A stretch of 64,000 nt of DNA from Parietichytrium sp. I65-24A (lineage: Eukaryota > Sar > Bigyra > Thraustochytrida > Thraustochytriidae): assembly GCA_012862575.1 (NCBI GenBank), contig BLSF01000085.1, positions 1-64,000 on the forward strand, written 5' to 3'. The translations under genes and the position numbers were made by a program. Shown in pieces: positions 26,201-37,700 of this stretch. The notes below the pieces were generated by a model. The model ran no database searches. It was given only the letters and a program-made list of their open reading frames with translations, and had not been told where the DNA came from. The stretch's first letter is position 1, and each line of letters starts with the position of its first letter.

Positions 26201-28271
26201 GGTGAAAGATGTCTACCGTTCTCTGGAAGAACTGATGTCAGAGCTCGAGGAACTTTTGGAGGATATGAGCGAGGATGCTGACCTGGAAGATGAGGAGGAC
26301 GAGGATGGCGAAGGGGCTGGCTCTGGGGAAGGGCTTCTAAGCGCTGTGTCTGACGGCGCCGAAGCTACCGCAGTCAAGTCAACGTTGGAGGCCCAAAAAC
26401 AAGCGAGCTCGGCATCGCAAGAGAAGCGATCAAAGAAAACTAGGGCACCCAAAAAAGCAAGTGACAGTCTGGATGAAAGTACGGGCGAGACTGCGCTGGC
26501 CGGTTTAGTTGGACTCAATTTGAAAGGAATGATGGAGGTGACTCCACGGTTAGTTCACAAGCGCGCGAGGGCATTCAGGGAGGAACAGCGAAGGGCCGAG
26601 GCGAAGAAGCTTTCGCCAAAGGATACGAAAGTAACTGAGCAGGAGGCCAGCGTTGTCGAGAATTCTGAGGACGGCGCAAAAACTCTTGAGAACACTGCTG
26701 ATCAAGCCGGCGACGGCGCAGATGAAACAGGGTGGATGAACAGAGTTCATAGAGTTTACGAAGAAGCCCTCCGGGACGAATTGTTTGGGGACAGAGCGTT
26801 GGCCGGCGAGGACGGTAAATATACGCATCATTACCGCACTCAGATTGAGAATGACATCAAGTCAACGGTCAGCAAAACTCGAATGAAGCGTCTCAACCGA
26901 GAACTTCGCGCTCTAAAGAAAAATTTGCCGCTGCACTTCAATTCTACGGTCGCCCTGCGAGTGGACACAAACCGCCCCTTTGTTGCGCAATGTGCAATTT
27001 TTGCGCCAGATCAGACCCCGTACGACAGCGGCTGCTTCATCTTTGATATCTACTTCCCACCTGAGTACCCTTCAGAGCCTCCAAAGATGAACTTGATGAC
27101 CACTGGAAACGGGACCGTTCGATTTAACCCGAATCTGTACAACAATGGAAAGGTTTGTCTTTCGCTGCTTGGGACCTGGCGAGGTGGCGCAACTGGAAGC
27201 GAAAACTGGACAAAGAACTCCTCGTTGTGGCAGGTATTGGTGTCCATCCAAAGCGCCATCCTTGGGAGTCAATTTCCGTACTTCAATGAACCCGTAAGTT
27301 TGAGCTACTCATTAACAAAGGAGAGAAAGCGTGCGCGCTTGTGTAGATGCGATGCCGGATCGCATTGTTTTTGATTTACCGATATCCTTTGCTTACTTTT
27401 TGTTTATTTGTAGGGTGTCGAGTCGCAGTGGGGTACAGACCAAGGGGACATCCAGAAACGAATTCACTCGAATGGGGGCTACGAGCGACTTCGCGTCGCA
27501 ACGATACAGCATGCAATGGTCGGACAGTTGCGCTCTCCACCGCCAGGCTTTGAGAGGCTGATTCAAGATCATTTTCGGCTCAAAAAGCGACACATCTTGG
27601 ATGTGACTGGAGCTTGGCTACAAGAAGCCAAGGACTCGGATACAAAAGGGCATTTTAAAGCGCTCTCGAAACAGCTGGAGGATCTCCGCGAGGAACTCGA
27701 TAAGTTGGGGGACCACCCTGAAATGACTGCTCTCTATTCAGAGAAGGATGCCGAAACCCAGAAGGAAGCAGCGAAAGTCGCTTCAAACGCGATACAAGTC
27801 GGCACCGCAGCATCGACGGCAGCGGCTGGCGCTGAAAAGGATGAATCTGAATCTGAAGAAGTGCAGAAAGATGTTGAAGGCACGAGTGGATCAGGCGGCT
27901 CAGAAAAGGTTGAGTCATCCAAGAAAAGCGAGGACGAAGGCACAGATACTGAAACAGAGGAAGACGTGTTCTCAAAGCTGCTCTCCGGAGAGTTTGAGGC
28001 GTCTAACGGGACAGACACTGGCGCGGCGAGTGACGTTGGTGGAACATCTGCGAGTGCAAGCAATGATACAGGCTCCCTCGGCTTCCAAAAGGCGTTGCTC
28101 TCTTTGAAAGAAATGTGCCCAGTATACCCTCTCGGTTTACTCCGAGTAGCGCTCGAGCTTTCTAAAAGCAAGGGTTCTGATGCAGTTGACATCAACGCGG
28201 CGCTTTCCTGGGTGTTTGAAAATGGAGAAAAGTATCTCAACGAACATCTAGAACTTTTTAACTCGGACTAG
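8244..28271 (+). CDS. Giant BIRC6-class E2 ubiquitin-conjugating enzyme with SPRY, ZZ and MIB/HERC2 domains
   Basis: Two exons (8244-27293 and 27414-28271; 120-nt GT-AG intron, phase 0) encode about 6,635 residues. In order I see: a WD40-like N-terminus; a KOW-like segment (about 612-702); an Asp/Glu-rich run (about 916-965); a LamG/ConA-like domain with FTVEAWIKP and EWHHLAAVV (about 1300-1500); SPRY 1 (about 2200-2350); two ZZ zinc fingers (about 3150 and 3412-3467); MIB/HERC2 (about 4530-4600, [12 protein letters not shown]); SPRY 2 (about 5290-5445); a second acidic run (about 6000-6030); and a UBC domain. In the latter, [18 protein letters not shown] puts the catalytic Cys at 6305, and the spliced sequence FNEP-GVESQW continues the BIRC6-like fold. 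A UBA-like helical segment ends the protein. The E2 class transfers ubiquitin from E1; such giants can act as combined E2/E3. No BIR domain is recognisable. ATG 8244 is the first in frame. Confidence 0.9.
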
Positions 28272-28608
28272 CGGTTGTAATCAACCAATTGTCGCAGTAT
28301 AGTTGCAGGGCAGCTCGTTGTGACGCCGAGTCGCTCGTCAGACAGGAAGATGAGGCACTCAAACCTGTGTTTAGTAATTTTTTGAGAGGCAAGTCAAGAC
28401 TAATGTGACCTTTTTTACTTTTTTCCCATTCTTTCTATCTTGCTGGCTTGTGGTCAATCTCGAATCTAAATACTAGAGAGGAAGAGCGCTCATATCATAT
28501 GAACTGGGAACTGGATGGGCGCTGGAGATAGAATGGAGGTACCAGTACACATTCTTTCGAATTTAGTTGTTGCTACTTTACATGTTCTATAATCCTAAAG
28601 TCTGAAGC
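28272..28608. other. intergenic 3' region of convergent genes
   Basis: This holds the 3' ends of the giant E2 and Tubby-domain genes. I see a T-rich patch at 28409-28440 and no gene or repeat. Confidence 0.4.
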
Positions 28609-29763
28609 TTACTTGTTCTTCAAAGTGAAACCATACGCTGACAAAGCGATTCCAAAGGCTTGCAGCGGAGAAATGGGGTGGCGAAAGTCGACATTGAACC
28701 TTCCGTCTGCAGCCTTGCCGAGCTGAAAGATTGCTTTCGACGGGTTCATTTTGTCAGCCAGGACGAAGTTTTTGGAGGAAGGAAGTCTGACACGCCCGTT
28801 GCGGAAGCGAAGTACAAGTGATTGTATGTCATCGTTCCACTTGGGCAGCTTTGTCATAAAATAATAGCGATCGCCATTCTGGCTCTTTGAGAACTGGGCG
28901 AGACGATTCTTGTCTTGACTAGCCGCTCCAGATTGAACGAATCCTTTCTCGGCATTGTATGACCGGCTGCGTCGCTCGTCATTGTCGCTGTCCCAGTCGC
29001 TGTCGTCGTCTTCCTTGCTCTCCTCTTCTTCTTCTCCGTCGCCACCCTCCCGAGAAAAAGACGCCTTTGAGGCCCCAGAGAGAGTTCTGCGCAGTTTCTG
29101 GTTCTCTGCGCAGACATCATTGTGCACACCGTTGGACATTGTCCTTGGGCACCACACGACCCGCTCCTTGTCCTCAGTGAGGGCCGGGAGCTGAATATCA
29201 AGGCAGCGGGCTTCGATCTCGGTTTGGTCAATAATTTTTGTGCGATGGCTTATCATCGCAAGGATTTGTCTGTTCTCGGAGCTCGCATTGACGCCGCAGC
29301 TGAACTTATTTAGGTAGTTGTCGCAGAGCTCGCAGGTGCAGCTGTAAAGGGTGTGGCCCCTTTTGGATGGGTTGAGCTTCAACACACTGCAGTACCGCCT
29401 CCCGTTCTTCGGGGAAGGTGCATGCATTATGTCGTACACGGATGCATGGTCATTGTTGACGCTAGCATTCGCATTTTTGGACTCGCTGGATGGACCCTTG
29501 AAGGTGACGGGAAAGTCTTCGTATTGCGAGATGTAAAAGTCCCCGTTCACTTTTCTAGCAGTGAGAATGACCTTCCCCGACCGCTCGTCGAAAAGACTGA
29601 AGCGGGACTTGCTGTCGTTCACGATGTAGCATTCTTGCCAGGCCTGAGTGGATGGCTTGATGGCTTTCTCACGCAACACCTCTTTGCACACTCCCTTCTC
29701 CAAGAGATCGAGGTCGTCCAGGTTGTCGATGTCCCCTCCCCGGGATGACACGAATAGACTCAT
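28609..29763 (-). CDS. Tubby-like (Tub C-terminal domain) protein
   Basis: The 384-residue protein starts at the first in-frame ATG (29763); the frame is open upstream only with non-ATG starts. The C-terminal 90 residues carry the Tubby signature: KLPKWNDDIQSLVLRFRNGR, SSKNFVLAD, then FRHPISPLQAFGIALSAYGF ahead of a short basic end. Earlier strands match less well (SRFSLFDERSGKVILTARK, then FYISQYEDF). A charged insertion (about residues 230-285: GGDGEEEEESKEDDDSDWDSD) splits the domain. Tubby domains bind phosphatidylinositol 4,5-bisphosphate and often deliver membrane proteins, including GPCRs, into cilia; the basic lipid-binding patch of animal Tubby is not well conserved here. Upstream coding exons cannot be excluded. 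Confidence 0.85.
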   Translation of the reverse strand: MSLFVSSRGGDIDNLDDLDLLEKGVCKEVLREKAIKPSTQAWQECYIVNDSKSRFSLFDERSGKVILTARKVNGDFYISQYEDFPVTFKGPSSESKNANASVNNDHASVYDIMHAPSPKNGRRYCSVLKLNPSKRGHTLYSCTCELCDNYLNKFSCGVNASSENRQILAMISHRTKIIDQTEIEARCLDIQLPALTEDKERVVWCPRTMSNGVHNDVCAENQKLRRTLSGASKASFSREGGDGEEEEESKEDDDSDWDSDNDERRSRSYNAEKGFVQSGAASQDKNRLAQFSKSQNGDRYYFMTKLPKWNDDIQSLVLRFRNGRVRLPSSKNFVLADKMNPSKAIFQLGKAADGRFNVDFRHPISPLQAFGIALSAYGFTLKNK

Positions 29764-32321
29764 TCTGGATGCAGCAAGATTGCGGTCTGTTGAAGGAGAG
29801 CCACACGACGCCAACTTTGAGAGACTCCAAGATCTATCTATCTCACTGCCCGAATCAACGCTGGCAATCAACTCCCAGCAAGGACTATGCACTGTGGAGA
29901 CTTTCTCTTTCTCGTTCTCTTTCTCACCGGAACTGAAATCCCCACAAACAAACAAACAAACAAATAAACAAATCCCAGTCTACTCGACCTACTTGGCGGA
30001 TACATAGCCCGAGGTCGCGGAGCGCAACACCGTCAGAGCAGCCGCGAAACGAATCAATCATCTCTTGCCTATACAAGCGTAAATCGGCCTATCCATCCTA
30101 TCCATTTACATTTGCATTTGCATTTGCATTTGCATTTGCATTTGCATTTGCATTTGCATTTGCATTTGCATTTGCATTTGCATTTGCATTTGCATTTGCA
30201 TTTGCATTTGCATTTGCATTTGCATGGGCATTGGCATTTGCGGAAGCCACGTGCTCTTCCCATCCGCTACGCTATTTCCCAAGGAACTACACAGTCCAAA
30301 TTATAAAGACCAAATGCGACGACCAAAGAGCAAAGCCTGTCGCGGCGCACACCTTGCGGGAAGATGCTAGCTAGAAACTTTGGAACACATCCGCTCAGCC
30401 CGTCAGTTTTCAGGTTTCATCTTCTGCAGACCGCCAAGGTTTCGAGAAGGTTTTCTCTATGATTCGGAAATGTCGTTGCTTCGAGGGCTTGGGTTTCTTT
30501 TTTTATGGCCGTCCAAGTTGCACCGACACTTTTCGGAGCCTTTCGATCGAGACTTTCGAGCACATGAATCTCGGCGCGGTTACGAGGCGGTGTAGCTGCT
30601 GATTACTACAGCTCCAATTTATTCGTTACGATTGTCGCTTCCAGTTTGAGTCCAAAGTTTCAAAGAGTTAAGAGTCTGTCTGCAAGTCTTCGGAGCTGCG
30701 CCTCTTTTTTATGCAGTGGCCCGAGCCAGAGTGCCACGTGGTCTCCGCGATCTGCGAGTCTACAGCTCGGTTAGAACGTGTTCAAATGGAAGGAGAGTTC
30801 TCACTGTGAGTTTCGGGCGCCCTCCCCTGCGCTCTCCCTCGCGAGAAGAGAGCATTGATTTCACTGTGTTGGGTCGAAGGAGAAACATAGAATCAATGCA
30901 GCTGCATCTTTGTGTTACTCGGCACTTTGAGCGTGCGAGATGTCACTTCTGCATAATATTCCGAGAGGCGACAGTCGGCGAGCGGAGGATCCCATTGCTA
31001 GTGACCTTGAATTAATCATTGCAAGTTCCGTTGTCCTGCGAAACCAGCTGGAAAGAACCTATCGGAATCGCGAAGGATACAATCAAAACACTTTGAGATG
31101 CACTGACCAACGAATGTGGTCTTTTACTTTTTCTTTGTGAAAACTCAACTCCAAAATTCATTGAACAGGTTTACTTTTTAGAAGTCCAACTGATGATCCA
31201 ATCCATCCAAACTTCGCGCCTCCTAGTCGTAGGTGTTATCTAGACTAGATAGTAAGAATGTAGATGAACTTGGTGAATATTCGAAACGGATAGATCGACG
31301 GATGTGAAGAGGTGCCCTCTGCCCCCTTCGACACACTGTTGTGCAATTTGTCTATCGATAACTGTAGAAACTATTCTTAAAAAAAGGAGTCCCAAGCCCC
31401 ACACCTACCCCTCAGCATTGAGCTTCCTACAGTCAGGTTTGGCGTAAACTATAGAAACGTGTCTGCACAACTCCTGCGACAGACAGACGTCTTCGTGAGA
31501 TTGTGTTTCTCTCGTTCTCTCTTCTGTTCAAAGTAACAATGCGAGACGTTACACACTTCCAGGTCACGGTCACGGTGACTAGAAGCTAAAGCTTTGAACG
31601 CTTGTCTTAGCGGCTTTAGACTCGCAGTCAGCGTGAACTTGCGGCTTTTCGATACTTTTCGCGTGCTTTCGCCATTGCTGGCGCTGACATGGCTCGTCTC
31701 GATCAAAAAGATAAGATTGATCCCCGCTCTCTCTCCAGCACCGAGTCCGAGAAAATGTCCCTCGGTAGACGCTCTCCGCTGGACACTACCCGGTCTTAGC
31801 CCATTCAGCTACCGATCCGGGTAGACTGGACTGCGGCTTGCACGTTTGGATTATTTATCTTCCCATGCTCACTTGCTCGCATGCTCAACATGCCTCAACC
31901 GCTTCAAAGATTGCGCAAGTTGGCAGTTAATTCATCAAATCAAATGAAATCAGAATCGCTGTCAGCAATTGCCATGCCAGCTGCTCGACAAGTGTTCTTG
32001 ACCCATCAAATGAAAAACAACGTTCAACAATGTTCAACAGCAAAGCGGACGGAGAGCGACCGACGATGGTTTTGCACAGAGAGAGAGAGAGAGAGGCTAG
32101 AGCTCGGCCGGCCTACCCCTCGCAATAATGCCAGCCATAGGAGTTCCAACCCATTCGTCTCCGGTATAATAAATATCCATTTCTTAGTGTTAGAAGCCAA
32201 GTCTCTCTCAGCAGACAAAGTCGCACAGGTGAAACGTCCGCGGACCAAGAGACACATACGCCGCGTACACCCGAGAGCATTGAGAGAGCAGACGAGACAC
32301 GGCGCGGAGATCACAGGAGCG
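29764..32321. other. long divergent intergenic region with simple repeats
   Basis: This 2.6-kb gap separates divergent Tubby-domain and IPMS genes. It contains a CAAA-type microsatellite near 29944-29972, the CATTTG hexamer array at 30109-30222, and an AG run near 32079-32095. ORFs of 60-100 codons occur, but none shows a domain, a good start context or splice partners, so I call no gene. Confidence 0.45.
30109..30222. repeat. (CATTTG)19 hexanucleotide satellite
   Basis: Nineteen uninterrupted copies of CATTTG span 114 bp, followed by degenerate copies to about 30240. Read as protein it gives His-Leu on the plus strand and Lys-Cys on the minus strand. These open frames are by-products of a six-base unit, not genes. 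Confidence 0.95.
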
Positions 32322-34297
32322 ATGAGCGTGGTGCGGGGCAAGATGGCGGTGCGCAACGCGCTGGCGGCGAAGAGGGTGGCCAAATGGAGCGCCACGAGGG
32401 GCTTGGCCACGAGCAGCAGCAACGCCATGGTGAACAAGGACCGACTGGTCGTGTTTGGTGAGTTGTTTGAGTGCCCAGGCTGGGCGAGGTTGGAGCTGGC
32501 TGGAGCGCGTGGCAGTGTGTGTGTGTGGCTGGCCGATGTTGAACGAATGGAATGGATGAATGGGGATGGCTTGTTGATTGTATTTGTCCGCGATGTTATG
32601 GATACTGATGCTGATGATGATGATTTGCAACGTCACTAGATACAACTTTGCGCGATGGTGAGCAATCGCCTGGCGCAACTCTCAACTTGCGCGAGAAGCT
32701 TGAGATCGCCAAGATTTTGAGCCGTTTGGGAGTGGACGTTTGCGAGGCAGGCTTTCCAATCGCGTCTCCGGGAGATTTCGAAGCCGTGAAGGCAATTGCC
32801 ACCGAAGTTGGTCCGCTGATGGACGGGCGCGAAGCCACTGGGCAGCCAATGCGCATTTGCGGGCTGAGCCGCGCTGCGGAGAAGGATATCCAGCGGTGTT
32901 ATGATGCCGTCAAGCATGCGCCGCTGAACCGTATTCACACTTTCCTTGCCACGAGTGACATTCACCTCAAGTACAAGCTGAACATGTCTCGCGAGCAGTG
33001 CATCGAGCAGGCTGCAAAAGCAGTTGGGTTTGCGGCGAAGTTGACTGAAGACGTGGAGTTCTCCACTGAGGACGCTTGCCGCAGCGACCCTGAATTTCTC
33101 ACCAAGGTGCTGAAGGAGGTCATTTTGGCGGGCGTCAAGACCATTAACGTCCCTGACACCGTTGGCTACACGACTCCTGCAGAGTACCAAAAGCTTATCG
33201 AGTACTTGATTGCCAACACGCCGGGATCTGAAAAGGTCATCTGGTCCACTCATTGCCACAATGATCTCGGATTAGCCACAGCGAACACTTTAGCTGGTGT
33301 TGCTGGTGGAGCGCGTCAGGTGGAGGTCACCCTGAATGGTATCGGCGAGCGCGCCGGAAACACCGCTCTGGAGGAGATTGTCATGGCGCTGCGGACCAGG
33401 CCAACGGTCTTCAATGTGTACTCCACCTTGGACACCACCCAGATTACTCGCGCGAGCCGTATGGTGAGCTCATTCACTGGAATGCTTGTCCAGCCAAACA
33501 AAGCAATCGTCGGGCTAAACGCGTTTGCGCACGAGGCCGGTATTCACCAGGATGGTGTGCTCAAGCACGCTGAGACTTATGAAATCATGAGCCCTGCTTC
33601 CGTCGGTCTTACCACAAATCAACTTGTACTTGGAAAGCACTCCGGAAAGCACGCTTACCGCGCTCGTTTGGAGGAATTGGGATACACCGATTTGACCCCG
33701 GAGCAGATCAACGACTTTGTGGACAAATTTAAGCGCCTAGCTGATGAAAAGAAGGTGGTTACCGACGCAGATATGGAGGCCATTGTCAACGATGACTTGT
33801 ATCAGCCAGAGCACGTGTGGGAGCTTCGGTCCATCCACGTCACTGCAGGAAACCTGGTCAAGGCGACAGCAACCGTTTCTCTCATGCACATTGACGGGCA
33901 CGAGGTCACGGAGGCTGCAGTTGGAGCTGGTCCAGTTGATGCTATCTACCAGTCCATCCAGCAGATCGTGCGTGTACCAAACCGCCTTGTATCCTACCAG
34001 ATTCAGTCCGTCACTCAGGGCATGGACGCCATTGGTGAAGTCACCACAAAGCTAGAGTTCATCGAGGAGTACGAGAGCCCAGACTCCCGCCGCCGCCTTC
34101 AGCGCATCGACTCTGGCGTGGATGCTGGGGAGTTTAAGAACCCACAGACTGGATCTGTCACCTCGCGTAATTTTACGGGCCATGGTGCCGACACAGATAT
34201 TCTCGTCGCGAGCGCAAAGTCCTACTTGAGTGCCCTCAATCGCATGATTATCCACAAGAAAACTCAGGCTCTTTCACGCCGCGCGGACTCAATGTAA
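32322..34297 (+). CDS. LEU4: 2-isopropylmalate synthase (leucine biosynthesis)
   Basis: Exons 32322-32457 and 32640-34297 flank a 182-nt GT-AG intron. The junction rebuilds the family's VFDTTLRDGEQSPG motif, giving 597 residues. The enzyme condenses 2-oxoisovalerate with acetyl-CoA to 2-isopropylmalate, the first committed step to leucine. The catalytic barrel shows the metal-binding HCHND motif (STHCHNDLGLATANTLAG) and the helical linker with GIHQDGVLKH. The C-terminal LeuA regulatory domain (about 440-560; VWELRSIHVTAGN, GAGPVDAIYQSI) is present, which in this family mediates leucine feedback inhibition. The first 40 residues are basic and Ser/Ala-rich with no acidic residue, as in a mitochondrial or plastid transit peptide. 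The TAA stop at 34295-34297 is embedded in GTAAGT. Splicing 34294-34344 out would instead end the protein with MLH and a TGA at 34352-34354. Confidence 0.95.
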
Positions 34298-34756
34298 GTT
34301 CTCTTCCACGAGCGCTTTTGCACCCGCCACCAATCTCTGTGCAGGTTACATTGATGAGTTGACTCGTCGCTATTCGGAGTCGCGTGAGATTCGTCCTCTT
34401 GCGGTTTGGGTTTTCGGGTGCAACCGATAGCCTGCTTGCACAGAATCTAGGTCTGGTCTAGGAAAGAGTGAACCAAAAAAAATACTTTTTATTTGCAATC
34501 TCATGTTCAATAGACTGCGTGTTGCGTCAACCGTGCGTCGTACTTCTTGTTGACAGTACAACGTGGGATCTACACGGACGAGACGCGACGTTATCAAAAG
34601 CTGCATAGAGTTGTTCATGGAGGGGCAGAAACGTCAATCTTTCAATTCAAATAGTTTAGTTCTTGCCAAATATAAAAAGCCGTAAGAATCAACAAAATGG
34701 CCAGAGAAAGTAGAGATCTCTGCTCAGCACCGCTTCACAAATTTCCGCAACCTCGT
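34298..34756. other. intergenic 3' region of convergent genes
   Basis: This holds the 3' ends of IPMS and the Gln/His-rich protein gene. A possible small terminal IPMS exon starts at 34345. Nothing else is supported. Confidence 0.4.
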
Positions 34757-37700
34757 TTAGGCCCAACCACTGAATGCCTTCGAGACGCGAGAAGTGGAAT
34801 CCGTGTAAATAACGTTCGCGGCTGAATCCAAGAATGATTTGACAAAAAATGATATTCCGGGACCAAAATCCAAAAGGCTTTGCTGTGGCGGTGCGGAAGC
34901 AGCCTCCGGCGAGGTAGAGGGCTGCGTAGCCTTGCCTGGGGTAGGCATGCTTTCCATCGGAGTGTTGACCACGCCGTCCTTGTCCAGTTTGGCCTTTTTA
35001 CTCGCTGGAGCATCTGATTCGCTCAGATCCACAGTCTCAATTTCCCGCTTCAGAGTTCCCACCTCCGCGTTTTTGTTCAGCGGCGGAGGACCCCCGTTAG
35101 GTTGGCCTTTGCTTGGCGGGATGCCTGAAGCTTTCATATTTCCACTTTGTAAAGGCGGATGAGCGCCAGGCCCTTCCATCTTCATTTGGGGGGGGGTTCC
35201 CTGCGGGGCAGAGGAAGGTGCACGAGATGGAGGTTCACGTTTCATTACTGAAGGACCTGGCGGCGTCGCCTGTTGCAGCGCATTTGGTGCGCCGCGCTGA
35301 GCGTACTGTGGGGCAGGTTGATGCGCTTTCTGTGCCGCAGGGATTGGCCCGAGGCTGTTTGCCTTTGCGGGCATCCCGTGGTGTGGAGGTGCTCCTTGCG
35401 ATGGAGGCGTGACTTGACGTGGAATACCTTGCTGGGGAAGTCCCTGCGGAGGCATTCCTTGCGGAGGCATTCCTTGAGGGGTCAGCATTTGCTGTTGTGA
35501 AGGTAGCAGCTTCTGAGGCGAATACTGCTGTGAAGAATTTTCAGCTTTTGGTGCTAGAGAGGGCTTTGAATTGGCTCTGGCCGCCCCAATCGCCCCGGCA
35601 GAATTTTTCCTTGCCATCTGTTGTGCAGTAGACTCGCTGCGCTTTCGCGCCAAGCCTTTTTGTGGAACTCCATTTGGAGACATTCCTGCTGGCGGCATTC
35701 CCCGCGCAGCCGGTTGCGCGGAAGCTGGGTGTGGGTGTGCCTGAGGATGCATAGGGCCAGGTTGGCGGGGAACTCCAGCACCTGCTCCTTGGACATTCGC
35801 AGTCACAGGCCTACCCTTTGTTGCGCCAGCAGGCTGTGCTCGTTGTGGCTTAGCTCCGCGAGCACCGGGATGTTGCTGTGGTGGTGTGCTTCCGACAGAA
35901 TAAGGAGGCTGCACAGGGGGAATGTTTGGTTGTTGCTTTGACGCTGGTGGCATCTGGGAAGGTTTGGATGCCTGGTGCATTGGCTGCTGCTGTTGATGGG
36001 GATAGTTATTGTAATTTCGAGGAGCAGCACCCTGGCTATAGTAATCCGGCGGGTAATTCATCGGAGGAGTCTGTTGTTCGTGTTGCTGGTGAGTTGGCCG
36101 GCCTTGCGACCGAATCTGCGAAGACCGGGAATAGACAGACGGTGGCGCGCTGCCACCTGGAGGTCCACCTCCAGATGACGGATGCCTTGACACCGGCTGT
36201 TGTTGTTGCTGAGATGATTGCGCAGCGGGCGGGGGGTACTGATGCTGCATTGAAGTAGGATATCCTCCCGAGCTGTGCTGTAGAGAATATTGGGGAGGTG
36301 GATAAGCGTTCGGCTGTGCCTGCTGACGTTGCGCCTGCTGCTGCTGCTGAGCTTTCAACGTCGCATCTTTCTGTTTACTGTTTTGTTTAGCATAGCTCAA
36401 CTTCAATCTCTTCACCGCAGATTGGATATCCTCAATGTATTGCAGCCCCTTCTCGTGAGGTTTGCCGCTTGTGATGTTCGCTATGTATGACCGCAGGGCG
36501 TCCGCATATCCCTTCATCTTTTGCCTTTTCTGGGGATCACTTTCTGACGCAGCTCTCGTGGCATACACTTCTTGAACCTTTTGTAGGAAAGGTAACTCTG
36601 GCTTCAGCTCCATGATTTTTCGCCGGTACTCCTTCATGGTTTCTAGATTCTCAATTTTCTTGCGCCAGGCAGCCACCTTTTCGCGCACCTCGTCGATGTA
36701 CCGTAAACCCCGCTCCTCATGCAGCTTGAGCGGGTTGGCTATATTTTCACGGGCTACTTCGATTTGTTTTATATACGTCGCAAATTTGCTCTTTCGCTCT
36801 GGGTCCTTTTCCACTTCAGATTGATCACGAATACATTTGAGATATTTGTCGACGGTTGAGAGATCCTTATCCTTGACCTCCTTCATTTTCTCAAAGTATT
36901 CCAGTTTTAGCTCCAAAAGCTTTCGTCTCGTCTCCATAGCTGCTTGGTAGGAAGCGAGACCATTCTTCAAATGAAGGTTTTCCAGTGCAGTCTTTTTCTC
37001 GAACTCCCGCAAGTTCTTCTTCAAAACCGCCAACGAGGCTTCAGACAACGGTTTCCCCTCCGTGTACTTCGTCCGCGCGGCCTGAAACTTGGTCGCGGTT
37101 TCCAGCAGCGCGCTCGTCGCACTCTGCCGCTCTCGGGTTAAGTTGTGCCGCTGCTGTTGATGCGCTTGTTGCTGGTGCTGCTGTGTCGGATGCGATGGAT
37201 GCGACGGATGCTGCTGCTGGCCCTGGCTTGGATGCGGCTGTTGGTGCTGTGGCGCCGTGTGCTGATGCTGTTGCTGATGGCGGTGATGCTGCTGCTGTTG
37301 CTGCTGGTGGTGTTGATGCTGCGGAGCATGGTGCTGTGAGCTCCCGTGATGTTGCTGTTGCTGCTGGTGCTGCTGCTGCGACGACGGGTGCTGCATGTGG
37401 TGCATGTGGCTAGAGCTGTGTTGCGGAGGGGGTTGCTGCTGGTGCTGTTGATGCTGGTGTTGATGCTGGTGTTGGTGCTGCGGCTGGTGAGCTTGCTGCT
37501 GCGAATGGTGGTGATGCGACGGAGGCTGCATCTCGTGTGTGGGATGCGTGGGATGATGCTGGTAGTCGTAGGCGTCGTAAGAATACTGCTGCTCGTGCGG
37601 GGCAGGTTGGTGATGAGCTGCATTGTGCTGCTGGTTGTGGTCCACGTAGTAAGGGTCGTATCCATGGTGGGGCTGGTACTCACTGTATTCGGGATGATAG

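Noticed and set aside
30069-30306. His-Leu and Lys-Cys repeat ORFs across the CATTTG array.
   Set aside because: Any pure hexamer without a stop is open on both strands; no conserved flanks or signals.
31881-32639. 252-codon plus-strand ORF overlapping IPMS exon 1.
   Set aside because: It is in another frame from the clearly coding IPMS exon and runs through its intron; no domain.
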